Below, one piece after another: positions 55,061 to 64,000 of a DNA stretch of 64,000 nucleotides. The translations under genes were made by a program, and so were the position numbers. Origin of the DNA: Goleter apudmare HA4340-LM2 (GTDB lineage: Bacteria; Cyanobacteriota; Cyanobacteriia; Cyanobacteriales; Nostocaceae); NCBI GenBank assembly GCA_019359495.1, contig JAHHHF010000097.1, forward strand, positions 26,426 to 90,425. Reading direction: 5' to 3'. Below the pieces are notes generated by a model that had not been told where the DNA came from, made no database searches, and saw only the letters and a list, made by a program, of their open reading frames with translations. Positions within the stretch are counted from its first letter, which is position 1; each line of letters starts with the position of its first letter.

Positions 55061-57727
55061 ATGCAACCTACAGATCCCAATAAATTTACTGATAAAGCCT
55101 GGGAGGCGATTGTTAAATCTCAGGATATAGTCCGTGCATATCAACAACAGCAATTAGATGTTGAACATTTAATAATTGCCCTTTTAGAAGAACCTACTAG
55201 TTTAGCCATTCGTATCCTCTCCAGGGCTGAGGTTGATCCGGTGCGCTTGCAGCAGCAACTAGAGGCGTTCGCCCAGCGTCAGCCCAAAGTTGGCAAAAGT
55301 GACCAACTTTACCTCGGTCGTAGTTTAGATGTGATGCTAGACCGCGCAGAAGAACTGCGGGAGAGGATGAAGGATTCGGATATCTCTGTGGAACACATCA
55401 TCTTGGCTTTTGCTGAGGATGAACGTATCGGGCGACGAGTACTCAAGGGCTTTAATGCTGACCTGACGAAACTGGAAGCTGCTACTAAAACTGTGCGTGG
55501 TAGCCAAAGGGTGACAGATAAAAACCCAGAGTCTCGCTATGAGGCGCTACAAAAATTTGGTAGAGATTTGACAGAACAGGCGAAAGCTGGGAAGCTCGAT
55601 CCGGTGATTGGCCGAGATGATGAAATTCGTCGGGTAATTCAGGTGTTATCTCGTCGTAGCAAAAATAACCCTGTATTAATTGGTGAACCTGGAGTTGGGA
55701 AGACAGCGATCGCTGAAGCTTTGGCACAAAGAATGGTGAATGGTGACGTTCCTGAGTCGCTGAAAAACCGTCAGTTGATTTCTTTGGACATCGGCAGTTT
55801 AATTGCTGGGGCTAAATACCGAGGTGAATTTGAAGACCGTTTAAAAGCAGTCCTCAGGGAAGTTACGGAATCCAACGGTCAAATCGTCCTGTTTATTGAT
55901 GAACTGCACACTGTCGTGGGTACTGGTTCCAATCAACAGGGAGCGATGGATGCAGGAAATTTGCTCAAACCTATGTTGGCGCGGGGCGAATTGCGTTGCA
56001 TTGGGGCGACGACTTTGGATGAATACCGCAAGTATATTGAGAAAGATGCGGCTCTAGAACGGCGCTTTCAGCAAGTGTTTGTTGATCAGCCCAGTGTCGA
56101 GAATACCATTTCGATTCTGCGGGGGTTGAAAGAACGCTACGAAGTGCATCACAACGTCAAAATTTCTGATTCGGCGTTGGTAGCCGCAGCCACTTTGTCA
56201 GCCCGGTACATTTCTGACCGCTTCTTACCAGATAAAGCCATTGACTTGGTAGATGAAGCCGCCGCCCAGCTGAAAATGGAGATTACCTCCAAACCAGCCG
56301 AATTGGAAACCATTGACCGCCGCCTGATGCAGCTAGAAATGGAAAAGCTGTCGCTGGCGGGGGAAGAGAAAGGTACGCCGCAAACTCAAGAGCGTTTGCA
56401 GCGAATTGAGCAAGAAATCACTAATTTAACGGAAAAACAGCAGGAATTTAACGATCAGTGGCAAGGAGAAAAGCAACTATTAGAAGCTATCAGTGCTTTG
56501 AAGAAAGAAGAAGATGCACTGCGGGTACAAATTGAACAAGCCGAACGCGCCTATGATTTGAATAAAGCTGCCCAATTGAAGTATGGCAAATTGGAGGGTG
56601 TGCAACGTGATCGTGAAGCCAAAGAAGCAAAACTTCTAGAAATTCAAAGTACAGGTGCTACCTTACTCCGAGAACAAGTCACCGAAGCTGACATTGCCGA
56701 AATCGTCGCCAAGTGGACGGGAATCCCTGTCAATCGCCTCCTGGAATCAGAACGGCAAAAATTACTGCAATTAGAAAGCCTACTACAAGAACGAGTAGTT
56801 GGACAACAAGAAGCGGTGACAGCAGTATCAGCAGCGATTCGGCGCGCCCGTGCAGGGATGAAAGACCCCGGCCGTCCTATTGGTTCATTTTTGTTTATGG
56901 GCCCGACTGGTGTGGGCAAAACCGAACTCGCCCGCGCTTTAGCACAGTTTCTCTTTGATTCTGATGATGCTCTGGTGCGTTTGGATATGTCTGAGTATAT
57001 GGAAAAACACTCAGTATCTCGCTTAGTGGGCGCACCTCCAGGATATATTGGCTACGAAGAAGGTGGTCAACTTTCGGAAGCAATTCGCCGTCGCCCTTAT
57101 TCAGTGGTGCTTTTGGATGAAGTGGAGAAGGCTCACCCCGATGTGTTTAATATTTTATTGCAGGTGTTAGATGATGGTAGAATTACTGATTCTCAGGGGA
57201 GAGCAGTAGATTTCCGTAACACCGTGATTGTCATGACCAGCAACATCGGTAGCGAACACATCTTAGATGTATCTGGTGATGAATCCAAATTTGATATGAT
57301 GCAAAAGCGGGTAACGGATGCTTTGCGATCGCACTTCCGCCCTGAATTTCTCAATCGTGTTGATGATCTGATTATCTTCCACACCCTCAGTCGCTCAGAA
57401 ATGCGGCATATTATCCGCATTCAACTCAAGCGGGTAGAAAGTCTCCTCCGCGAGCAAAAAATCTCCTTCGAGATTACCCCAGCTGCTTGTGATTACCTAG
57501 TAGAAGCAGGCTATGACCCAGTTTATGGTGCGCGTCCCTTAAAACGGGCAATTCAGAGAGAAATTGAAAACCCTCTGGCTACCAAGTTATTGGAGAATAC
57601 GTTTATTTCTGGCGATACGATTTTGATTGATAAGGGTGAGAATAGTCTATCTTTCAGTAAAAAATCAACGGTGAAAGTCACAGTCTCGCAAAATACTGTG
57701 AAACTTGTGGAATCATCACCTGAATAA
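55061..57727 (+). CDS. clpB: ClpB-family disaggregase
   Basis: This is the Hsp100 chaperone that pulls proteins out of aggregates together with DnaK. The 888 residues contain the Clp N-domain repeats (about 5-145, [16 protein letters not shown]), AAA-1 with Walker [18 protein letters not shown] and Walker [14 protein letters not shown], the ClpB-specific long coiled-coil middle domain (about 405-530), and AAA-2 with Walker [18 protein letters not shown], Walker [16 protein letters not shown] and a C-terminal D2-small domain ([18 protein letters not shown]). The middle domain separates it from ClpC. Cyanobacteria usually have two clpB genes; which one this is, the heat-shock or the essential one, I cannot tell. 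No CIRCE element is seen upstream. Confidence 0.96.
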   Translation: MQPTDPNKFTDKAWEAIVKSQDIVRAYQQQQLDVEHLIIALLEEPTSLAIRILSRAEVDPVRLQQQLEAFAQRQPKVGKSDQLYLGRSLDVMLDRAEELRERMKDSDISVEHIILAFAEDERIGRRVLKGFNADLTKLEAATKTVRGSQRVTDKNPESRYEALQKFGRDLTEQAKAGKLDPVIGRDDEIRRVIQVLSRRSKNNPVLIGEPGVGKTAIAEALAQRMVNGDVPESLKNRQLISLDIGSLIAGAKYRGEFEDRLKAVLREVTESNGQIVLFIDELHTVVGTGSNQQGAMDAGNLLKPMLARGELRCIGATTLDEYRKYIEKDAALERRFQQVFVDQPSVENTISILRGLKERYEVHHNVKISDSALVAAATLSARYISDRFLPDKAIDLVDEAAAQLKMEITSKPAELETIDRRLMQLEMEKLSLAGEEKGTPQTQERLQRIEQEITNLTEKQQEFNDQWQGEKQLLEAISALKKEEDALRVQIEQAERAYDLNKAAQLKYGKLEGVQRDREAKEAKLLEIQSTGATLLREQVTEADIAEIVAKWTGIPVNRLLESERQKLLQLESLLQERVVGQQEAVTAVSAAIRRARAGMKDPGRPIGSFLFMGPTGVGKTELARALAQFLFDSDDALVRLDMSEYMEKHSVSRLVGAPPGYIGYEEGGQLSEAIRRRPYSVVLLDEVEKAHPDVFNILLQVLDDGRITDSQGRAVDFRNTVIVMTSNIGSEHILDVSGDESKFDMMQKRVTDALRSHFRPEFLNRVDDLIIFHTLSRSEMRHIIRIQLKRVESLLREQKISFEITPAACDYLVEAGYDPVYGARPLKRAIQREIENPLATKLLENTFISGDTILIDKGENSLSFSKKSTVKVTVSQNTVKLVESSPE

Positions 57728-57736
57728 TGAAAATCA

Positions 57737-57770
57737 GGGCGAACGGTTGTTCGCCCCTACACATTTTTTT
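57737..57770 (+). terminator. intrinsic terminator of clpB
   Basis: GGGCGAAC (57737-57744), loop GGTT, GTTCGCCC (57749-57756), then CTACACATTTTTTTA. The 8-bp perfect stem is followed within 6 bases by a T-run. It lies in the short convergent gap before the methyltransferase gene. The GGGCGAAC-GTTCGCCCCTAC unit also resembles a dispersed repeat. Confidence 0.75.
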
Positions 57771-57787
57771 ATTCGGTGATGTGACTC

Positions 57788-58513
57788 CTAAATTTTTTTA
57801 AAAATGCCAACCCAGCCATCTTTTCTACCTAACCAACCCCATGACATTAGGCAAAGTAATGTACTGATAAATTCCAAAATCTGATAAATTTTTGTTGTCC
57901 AAATTCGCAGATATCTGGCGCGTACAAAGGTAAACCTATAGTGTCTCCGGCGGAATTTGAGGTCTATTAAGCTGAGTTTATTACGAGAATAATACTGCAC
58001 CTGAGAGGCATGTTTACCAAATACCATCATGATGCCAAGGGGCGAGTATGGTTTCACGTGGTCAAAATCGTCATAAAAATACTCAGTGGGCAAGGGAGTA
58101 GCAATGATTAAGTGTCCGCCTACTTTCAGTCTATCCAAATAGGCATCCATAAAATCTTTTAAATCTGATGGCTGAAAATGCTCAATAATATGAGACATTA
58201 AAATGATGTCAAAAAGGTCATTGTTCTGCGTAAACTCTTCTAAAGTTATACAGTCCATACCTTGCTTTTGATTAGCTTCTACTATTTGGGGATTAGCCTC
58301 TACTCCTAACACTTGATAACCTGCGGCATCCAGTGCAATCATTTTCTTTCCATAGCCGCATCCAACATCTAAGACTCGACATTCACTCTGATTTGACTGG
58401 GAATATTTACATAAAATCTTCAGGATAATCGGTATATCATAATCATGTTTAATGACTGAATAGTAGGATTTTTTAGTATTTTCATATAACCCTCTAATAA
58501 TTAGGTTACTCAT
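57788..58513 (-). CDS. class I SAM-dependent methyltransferase
   Basis: This encodes 241 residues. The SAM-binding motif I is CRVLDVGCGYGKKMIALDAAGY, motif II is VLGVEANPQIVEANQ, and FDIILMSHIIEHFQPSDLKDFM is the post-II region typical of the Methyltransf_11/23 group (with the HxIEH signature). The last about 40 residues are hydrophobic (YLRIWTTKIYQILEFISTLLCLMSWGWLG), which suggests membrane association, as seen in some lipid or surface-glycan methyltransferases. The substrate is unknown, and no glycan genes adjoin it. It converges on clpB. Confidence 0.88.
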   Translation of the reverse strand: MSNLIIRGLYENTKKSYYSVIKHDYDIPIILKILCKYSQSNQSECRVLDVGCGYGKKMIALDAAGYQVLGVEANPQIVEANQKQGMDCITLEEFTQNNDLFDIILMSHIIEHFQPSDLKDFMDAYLDRLKVGGHLIIATPLPTEYFYDDFDHVKPYSPLGIMMVFGKHASQVQYYSRNKLSLIDLKFRRRHYRFTFVRARYLRIWTTKIYQILEFISTLLCLMSWGWLGRKDGWVGIFKKI

Positions 58514-58788
58514 AGTACTTTTTTCCGTAAAATTCCAGATAAAAAATTAAGTGATTAACTGCAAAAAAACTCCTGTTTTTTTTCAAAATAGCAAAACTCA
58601 GGACATACCTCTTGCCCATTGCCTACCTCAACTAGTAAGCTATCTGAATCAAATCGCATTCCTAAATCTCTGTCATGGGTAGGGAAATCCGCATCTATAA
58701 TGTGCTGATATCCCTGAAAATTCATGAGTGACTACTTGGCAAACAGCAGTTAAAATCCTCACTGAGAGACTTTCATTCATTACAAATC

Positions 58789-60780
58789 ATGCTAGAACAA
58801 GGAACCATCAGTATTCATACTGAAAATATTTTTCCCATTATCAAGAAGTCCCTCTACTCTGACCACCAAATCTTCTTGCGGGAACTGGTATCCAACGCTG
58901 TAGATGCTATCCAGAAGCTGAACATGGTCTCCCGTGCAGGGGAGTACACCGGAGACATCGGTGAACCAGAAATTCAAATTGCCATTGATAAAGGCAACAA
59001 GACCCTCTCCATCACCGATAATGGCATCGGGATGACAGCAGAGGAAGTCAAGAAATACATTAACCAAGTCGCCTTCTCTAGTGCCGAAGAGTTTATTCAC
59101 AAGTATGAAGGTAAATCAGACCAACCGATTATTGGTCACTTCGGTCTAGGTTTCTACTCTTCCTTCATGGTGGCGCAGAAAGTAGAAATTGATACCCTCT
59201 CATACCAAGAAGGGGCGCAGGCGGTTCACTGGAGTTGCGATGGTTCCCCACAGTTCACCTTAGAAGAGTCATCCCGGACAACTCGCGGTACCACCATTAC
59301 CCTCACCCTCGCAGGGGAAGAAGAGGAGTTTTTAGAAGCCGCAAGGATTCAAAATCTGGTCAAGACTTACTGCGACTTCATGCCAGTACCGATTAAACTG
59401 GATGGTGAAGTATTAAACCAGCAGAAAGCACCGTGGCGGGAATCTGCTAGTAACCTGAGTCAAGAAGAGTATTTAGAGTTTTACCGCTATTTGTACCCCT
59501 TCCAAGAAGAACCGCTATTGTGGGTGCATCTAAATACTGACTATCCCTTCATCATCAACGGGATTTTGTATTTCCCCAAAATGCGCCCCGATGTGGATGT
59601 GACCAAAGGGCAAATCAAGCTATTCTGCAATCAAGTTTTTGTTAGCGACAACTGCGAAGAAATTATTCCCCAATTTCTGACACCCATGCGGGGAGTGATT
59701 GATAGCACCGATATTCCTTTGAATGTATCACGCAGTGCCTTACAAGGCGATCGCACAGTACGGCGCATCGGTGATTATATAGCCAAGAAGGTAGGCGACA
59801 GGCTCAAAGAACTTTACCGCGATCACCGCGAACAATACATCAGTGCCTGGAAAGACCTTAGCACCTTTGTGAAATTTGGTGTCCTCAACGACGAGAAATT
59901 TAAAAAGCAAGTCGAAGACATCATCGTTTTCCGCACCACTGCGAAAGTTACTCAAAAAGTTGTTGCAGAAACTCCGGTGGTGGAAGTACAGTCCCCCGAT
60001 GGGGATGTTTGGCAAGATGTTACCCCCACCCCATCCAGTAGCGAGGGAGTAACATCTTCCATTCCCTACACCACTCTCAAAGAATATTTAGAACGCAACA
60101 AAGAACGCCACGAAAACCGGGTGTTTTACACCACTGATGAAGCCACCCAAGCTACATATATAGAACTCCACAAAAACCAAGGTTTGGAAGTCCTATTTAT
60201 GGACTCCTTCATCGACACCCACTTTATTAATTTCCTGGAGAGGGAATATAACGATGTCAAGTTTACGCGGGTAGACTCTGACTTAGATAATACCCTGCTA
60301 GATAAAGATAACGCTGGGGAAATAGTTGACCCTAAAACCAACAAAACTCGTAGTGAGTCCATTAAAGAGTTATTTGAGAAATCCCTCAACAAACCTAAAG
60401 TCAACATCCGCACCGAAGCCTTGAAATCTGACGATCCTCAAGGAACACCACCAGCGATTGTGTTGTTACCAGAAATTCTCCGCCGTCTGCGCGAAATGAA
60501 CGCCATGATGCAGCAGCAGAATGCAGAGTTTCCCGAAGACCATATTCTACTAGTGAATACGGCTCATCCCCTAATTCAAAATCTGGCACATCTCAACCAA
60601 GGTGGTATTATTCAAGCTGATGGTGAGTCATCAACCAATCCCTTAGTAAACTTGATTTGCCAACACGTCTACGACTTGGCGCTGATGTCTCAAAAAGGAT
60701 TTAACGCTGAAGGAATGAAATCCTTTGTTGAACGTTCTAATGAGGTACTCACCAAATTAACAGAACAAGCTAGCAAGTAG
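58789..60780 (+). CDS. htpG: molecular chaperone HtpG (Hsp90)
   Basis: This encodes 663 residues. The N-terminal GHKL ATP site has REL(V)SNAVDAIQKL (Glu/Asn), LSITDNGIGMTAEEV and IIGHFGLGFYSSFMVA. The middle domain has IDSTDIPLNVSRSALQGDR with the conserved Arg. The C-terminal dimer domain closes with the usual low-conservation tail and no MEEVD. In cyanobacteria HtpG protects phycobilisome linkers and other proteins under heat, cold and oxidative stress. It stands alone, with a 275-base leader after the methyltransferase gene. Confidence 0.97.
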   Translation: MLEQGTISIHTENIFPIIKKSLYSDHQIFLRELVSNAVDAIQKLNMVSRAGEYTGDIGEPEIQIAIDKGNKTLSITDNGIGMTAEEVKKYINQVAFSSAEEFIHKYEGKSDQPIIGHFGLGFYSSFMVAQKVEIDTLSYQEGAQAVHWSCDGSPQFTLEESSRTTRGTTITLTLAGEEEEFLEAARIQNLVKTYCDFMPVPIKLDGEVLNQQKAPWRESASNLSQEEYLEFYRYLYPFQEEPLLWVHLNTDYPFIINGILYFPKMRPDVDVTKGQIKLFCNQVFVSDNCEEIIPQFLTPMRGVIDSTDIPLNVSRSALQGDRTVRRIGDYIAKKVGDRLKELYRDHREQYISAWKDLSTFVKFGVLNDEKFKKQVEDIIVFRTTAKVTQKVVAETPVVEVQSPDGDVWQDVTPTPSSSEGVTSSIPYTTLKEYLERNKERHENRVFYTTDEATQATYIELHKNQGLEVLFMDSFIDTHFINFLEREYNDVKFTRVDSDLDNTLLDKDNAGEIVDPKTNKTRSESIKELFEKSLNKPKVNIRTEALKSDDPQGTPPAIVLLPEILRRLREMNAMMQQQNAEFPEDHILLVNTAHPLIQNLAHLNQGGIIQADGESSTNPLVNLICQHVYDLALMSQKGFNAEGMKSFVERSNEVLTKLTEQASK

Positions 60781-60889
60781 TGCTGAGTTCTGAGTGGGGG
60801 ATGAGGGAGATGTAGCAATTCCCCATGCCCCATGCCCAATTCCCCACTAAAATAGAAAGGCTGTATTGAAATAGCAATCTGGAGATAAT
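60781..60889. repeat. dispersed repeat between htpG and rpmB
   Basis: GGGGGATGAGGGAGATG and CAATTCCCCATGCCCCATGC, CCAATTCCCCAC form an imperfect inverted repeat (about 60795-60849). The CCCCATGCCCCATGCCC part repeats the motif of the hisB-fabI element. No gene. Confidence 0.5.
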
Positions 60890-61126
60890 ATGTCCCGTCG
60901 CTGCGACTTAACTGGTAAAAAGGCAAATAATGCCTTTGCAATTTCTCACTCTCACCGCCGTACTAAACGGCTTCAGCACGCCAACCTGCAAAGTAAGCGC
61001 GTTTGGTGGCCAAGTGGCAATCGCTGGGTAAAATTGAAGCTATCTACCAAAGCTATCAAATCTTTGGAAACCAAAGGTTTAGAAGCAATGGCAAAAGAAG
61101 CTGGGATCAACCTAAATCATTACTAA
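60890..61126 (+). CDS. rpmB: 50S ribosomal protein L28
   Basis: This encodes 78 residues with the standard L28 pattern: [63 protein letters not shown]. The small basic protein binds 23S rRNA. Only one of the possible zinc Cys residues (Cys5) is present, so this is the zinc-independent C- form. Length and composition are normal. It is transcribed alone. Confidence 0.97.
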   Translation: MSRRCDLTGKKANNAFAISHSHRRTKRLQHANLQSKRVWWPSGNRWVKLKLSTKAIKSLETKGLEAMAKEAGINLNHY

Positions 61127-61436
61127 GCTGCTGAATTAGGCATTTACCTCGAATTGAGATTGTTCGCCCCACTTTTCGTTTAATCACTGAGAATTCCCGC
61201 GTGAACCCCACCCCGCTTACAGAAAGAAGTTGGGGGTGGGGTTGTGGGTATTAATGGTTGATCATCTGAAAATGATTTTACCTCTCCAGAGTGGGAGGTT
61301 GGTAACTGACCCGCAAAAATCTCACCTGCTGATGGAGAAGTGATCAAACTCAAGGATGATGAGCTAGTAGCATTTGTACTGCCAAAATCGCTCTAGACAA
61401 TGCAGATATATAGGCGATCGCTAAAGGTGTGGGACT
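61127..61436. other. 310-base gap with one long hairpin
   Basis: No gene. AACCCCACCCC (61204-61214) pairs perfectly with GGGGTGGGGTT (61233-61243) around an 18-base loop, a repeat common in Nostoc intergenic DNA that may help end rpmB transcription. A GGCGATCGC occurs at about 61412 before the TspO-like gene. Confidence 0.5.
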
Positions 61437-61910
61437 ATGATTAAATCGTGGATGGTGATTGGGGGTGTAGCTTTTATTGTAGCGGCGGCGGCTGGCTTGA
61501 TTGCACCTAGCGATCGCAAATGGTTCCAACGATTGCAAAGGCCTAGATGGCTGACTTTCGAGTTTCTAATTCCCTTAATCTGGACTGTAATTTTTATTTG
61601 TGGTGCTTGGTCAGCTTATATTGTTTGGGAAAGTGACCCAGACAGTAATACTATTTGGTTACTAATGGGTTTATACTTGCTTTTAGAAATTGTGACTATT
61701 GCTTACACACCTGTAATGTGTAGACTTCGCAGTCTGAAGGTGGGGACAATTATCGGGGGTACAGGTTTCATTATCAGTATTATTTTGACACTTGCAGTCT
61801 CTACTATTTCCGGTTGGGCTGTATTGCTGCTAGTTCCCTATTTACTTTGGAGTCCCATTGGAACTTATACCACTTGGCAAATGATTGAGCTGAATCCTCA
61901 AGCTGCTTAA
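61437..61910 (+). CDS. TspO/MBR-like membrane protein
   Basis: This encodes 157 residues with five predicted transmembrane helices: about 5-23, 44-66 (FLIPLIWTVIFICGAWSAYIVW), 74-95, 101-120 and 125-150. The loop motif RPRWLTFEFLIPLIW after helix 1 and the final LLVPYLLWSPIGTYTTWQM match the tryptophan-rich sensory protein/TspO family, which binds tetrapyrroles and takes part in stress signalling. It is more divergent than classic TspO (for instance no strict WxPPxxxF), so a TspO-related assignment is preferred to a firm gene name. Confidence 0.75.
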   Translation: MIKSWMVIGGVAFIVAAAAGLIAPSDRKWFQRLQRPRWLTFEFLIPLIWTVIFICGAWSAYIVWESDPDSNTIWLLMGLYLLLEIVTIAYTPVMCRLRSLKVGTIIGGTGFIISIILTLAVSTISGWAVLLLVPYLLWSPIGTYTTWQMIELNPQAA

Positions 61911-61921
61911 TCACAATGCAC

Positions 61922-62629
61922 CTATACCAAACGCCCGTAGCGTGCTGTCAAACTATTAGCCGGATTAGCTTGATTACTCACCCAAGCCCACATTTGATCA
62001 CCATCAGAAAAATGCCACCATTCTTTGGGATTGCGTTGAAAACCAGCTTTTAACATGATATCCCGTAATAACTGCCGATGAGCATGGTAATTTTGTGCTT
62101 CTGGGTGGGAAGTATTGGCATAATAATCAGGATGCGATCGCTCTGATAATTCATCGATAGGCGAACCCATATTCACAATTTTCCCCCGATCATCTACCAA
62201 GGTTATATCCACAGCAGCACCTGTACTGTGGGGAGGAGGAGTTTTTTCATCCAGACTAGGTACAGCCCAAATTTGATAAACCGCCTCCCAAATTTCTTGG
62301 TTTTGATTTGGTGATAACTGCGCTTGTGTCAATCCCCTCAGTTCCATTTCAGAGGCAAAGCTGTAATCTACCATAAACTGTTGTACAGCTACTGGGCGAT
62401 AAGCATCAAAGATTTGGATTTGCCAGTTAGGGTGTAGTAATTGTAAATAATTTTGCGCTTGGATTAAACTTTCAATCACACTTCGCCGCAGATAATAGGG
62501 AGAATTTTCTCCATAAGGCGCACCAAGTTTTTCATAAGGATGGGGAGATTCTACAGCGAATAATTCCAAAGGAATTCTTACTAATGGTTCACCACATTCT
62601 ACAATCGGGATTTGATGGTAAGGTCTCAT
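61922..62629 (-). CDS. D-alanyl-D-alanine dipeptidase (VanX/DdpX-like, M15D)
   Basis: This zinc peptidase hydrolyses D-Ala-D-Ala, recycling or remodelling peptidoglycan precursors. The 235 residues have the VanX-type zinc motif SxHxxGxAxD as PPPHSTGAAVDITLVDD, and the second ligand region EWWHFSDGDQMWAWV (Glu-x-Trp-His). IFDAYRPVAVQQFMVD is the typical M15 Arg motif. The N-terminus has no signal peptide, so it is cytoplasmic, as for VanX. No vanA, vanH or transporter genes adjoin it, so glycopeptide resistance is unlikely; a D-Ala recycling role is the more likely one. Confidence 0.92.
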   Translation of the reverse strand: MRPYHQIPIVECGEPLVRIPLELFAVESPHPYEKLGAPYGENSPYYLRRSVIESLIQAQNYLQLLHPNWQIQIFDAYRPVAVQQFMVDYSFASEMELRGLTQAQLSPNQNQEIWEAVYQIWAVPSLDEKTPPPHSTGAAVDITLVDDRGKIVNMGSPIDELSERSHPDYYANTSHPEAQNYHAHRQLLRDIMLKAGFQRNPKEWWHFSDGDQMWAWVSNQANPANSLTARYGRLV

Positions 62630-62751
62630 TTATTCAATAGCAGATCGCTGATGTATTTTCAAAAAATCATATCATTTTATAGCAATGGTTATGTTTAATG
62701 AATTATAAACTCAAAGATTCCCAACTTCTGGGAGAAATCAGGAATCTGGAG

Positions 62752-63696
62752 CTATTCCAAACGACGATTTTCTAATTCATCTAAAAACTCAAGTGTCATA
62801 ACTTCTAAATCTCTATTTTTAAGAGTTTTTATAAATTTATCTAATGGATTTAAATCCACTATGTAGTTACCTATTTGCATACCAACTGGTTCTAAATGTT
62901 TACCAGTAAGTTCTTTGTGAAGCATTGGAAAACTTCGCTTTTGCAATTGTTGGATTAAGCAACAAACATCACTATTCTCCCTAGTTTTATCATCTTTGTA
63001 TTCATCTTGCTCCCTACCAGCAATAGTATCTTTGTCAAAAGAAATTAGCCCTGTTAAATTAAATAAACTACTCCTATCTATAAAAAACTGAGTCTGTTTT
63101 CTTGTAGGAATTACTCCCAGAGCAAATCTATCAAGCAAATGTGCAATAAAAGCTAGAGGTTGAGGTACAGCACTTTCTGTATCGCTAATATCTGGAGCAA
63201 TCAGTAAAGATGCTTGTCCTTGGATTGAAGCTTTTGTGAGAGATGAAATATCAATACTATTTGCAATACTTGGAAGTTGTTTATGAATAGCAGAACTCTC
63301 TGTTAAAATTTCTTGCCATTTGTTACCACTTAAAAATTCTAAAAGTGTGATATATTTACATCCTAAACTGTGTCCAATCCAAAAATATTTTTTCTTGTTT
63401 TGATATATATCAGATTGATAATTTAAATTTTCAGCAATTTTAGTGATTTCTGCTGCTAAAGTGTCTTGTTCTCTCAATAAATCAATAGCGATCGGCCAAT
63501 GACGAAAGCTAAACCGGAATGGTAAAGCCACAATTGTATAACCTTGAGCAAAGATTTTTTTGAGAAAATATCTATAAAATAAAGTTGGGAAAGTACCAAA
63601 AAAAGCACCGCCAATAAACTGTACCACACCCTTTGGTTGCGGATGAATCGCTACCCAACTAAAAGCAACTGGGCGAAACTTAAATTCTGCATCCAT
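62752..63696 (-). CDS. DUF1350 alpha/beta-hydrolase-like protein
   Basis: This encodes 314 residues. The DUF1350 landmark is the N-terminal FSWVAIHPQPKGVVQFIGGAFFGTFPTLFYRYFL, followed by TIVALPFRFSFRHW. The alpha/beta hydrolase-like nucleophile elbow is FWIGHSLGCKYITLLE. DUF1350 is conserved in cyanobacteria and plastids; its function is not known. The ATG at 63696 has no clear Shine-Dalgarno. The gene is AT-rich compared with its neighbours. Confidence 0.88.
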   Translation of the reverse strand: MDAEFKFRPVAFSWVAIHPQPKGVVQFIGGAFFGTFPTLFYRYFLKKIFAQGYTIVALPFRFSFRHWPIAIDLLREQDTLAAEITKIAENLNYQSDIYQNKKKYFWIGHSLGCKYITLLEFLSGNKWQEILTESSAIHKQLPSIANSIDISSLTKASIQGQASLLIAPDISDTESAVPQPLAFIAHLLDRFALGVIPTRKQTQFFIDRSSLFNLTGLISFDKDTIAGREQDEYKDDKTRENSDVCCLIQQLQKRSFPMLHKELTGKHLEPVGMQIGNYIVDLNPLDKFIKTLKNRDLEVMTLEFLDELENRRLE

Positions 63697-64000
63697 TGAA
63701 AATATTACTCAGTGTTTAAGAATTAATGTTTTGAGATATTGGTATCTACAAAATTCAATTATTCAATTCCGAAAAACACTGAGATGTTTTTGGTAAAAAT
63801 TTCAGCTTATACCAATTTAATATGAAGACGCATATAAATACCCCACCCGCGCTAACGCGCACCCTCCCCTTAGCAAGGCTACGGTGTACACACAAGTAGA
63901 TCCAGAGCGAGTTTCCAACCAAAAAAGGTGGATTCAAACTGCTGAAGCCCCCGAGTCAAAGTAGTAATTCCTGGAGGTTTTTGAGACTTGTAACCAGACC
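63697..64000. other. window-end stretch, no gene seen
   Basis: The last 304 bases hold no supported gene. A Nostoc-type repeat fragment CCCCACCCGCGCTAACGCGC (63842-63861) contains the inverted pair GCGC/GCGC around TAA. CTCCCCTTAGCAAGGCTACG follows. No frame clearly continues past the window edge. Confidence 0.4.

Noticed and set aside
61922..62629. Glycopeptide resistance locus based on the VanX-like gene
   Set aside because: No vanH, vanA or vanRS-like genes are adjacent; the kinases in the window are far away and of a different type.
63920..63960. GTTTGAATCC on the minus strand as a tRNA T-arm
   Set aside because: No anticodon stem, acceptor pairing or CCA region can be built around it.

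Overview
The window looks like chromosomal DNA of a filamentous, heterocyst-forming cyanobacterium of the Nostoc/Anabaena group. The evidence is a 223-residue NtcA, an orange carotenoid protein, Ycf66, DUF3084 and DUF3146 family genes, multidomain PAS/GAF sensor kinases, many copies of the HIP1 octamer GCGATCGC, and many dispersed hairpin repeats. The order ntcA, DUF3084 gene, RuvC-fold gene, DUF3146 gene on one side and fabI, hisB, ABC ATPase, polysaccharide export gene on the other matches what I remember of Anabaena sp. PCC 7120 (from memory, not searched).

Layout. 0-5.6 kb: an SDR protein carrying an inserted CIA30 domain (5' end outside the window), a small secreted coiled-coil protein, a two-domain DUF305 lipoprotein, a class 2 argC and a membrane-associated GTPase. 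5.7-8.3 kb: tpiA, folP and a convergent stomatin-like gene. 8.7-10 kb: a 55-residue one-helix protein (too short for ordinary ORF cut-offs) and ocp, closed by a two-way hairpin. 10-13.8 kb: a secreted alpha/beta hydrolase and an IS200/IS605 element with divergent tnpA and tnpB. 13.8-22.3 kb: polysaccharide export protein, lone ABC ATPase, hisB, fabI, ntcA and three conserved cyanobacterial genes. 22.9-24.6 kb: a serine-rich exported protein and a glycosyltransferase.

25-30.8 kb is the accessory region. A ParB-like gene is translationally coupled to a gene fusing a restriction-type PD-(D/E)xK domain (HsdR N-terminal-like) to a ParA ATPase. A second, stand-alone ParA gene is divergent from them, and a perfect palindrome lies between. 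Next come two toxin-antitoxin-like pairs, DUF433/DUF5615 and a small antitoxin with a frameshifted PIN toxin, and then a Uma2 nuclease gene. Three copies of one ~75-120 bp intergenic element precede the first gene of each of these three units. This block is the best candidate for an undescribed system.

30.8-44.7 kb: ileS (with a dispersed repeat translated inside it), a repeat-filled gap with a 113-bp tandem duplication, ycf66, gnd, a 1928-residue hybrid histidine kinase and a small radical-SAM activase-like gene. 45-49.6 kb: a three-gene phosphorelay of a PAS/GAF kinase, a single-domain receiver, and an unusual REC-wHTH-HPt-pseudoREC-REC regulator. 49.6-64 kb: mostly housekeeping and stress genes, namely ribBA, class 1 argC, eno, gloA, clpB, a methyltransferase, htpG, rpmB, a TspO-like gene, a VanX-type dipeptidase and a DUF1350 protein.

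All functions are inferred from motifs and remembered family features; no database search was run. Start codons moved from the longest frame are explained in each entry.
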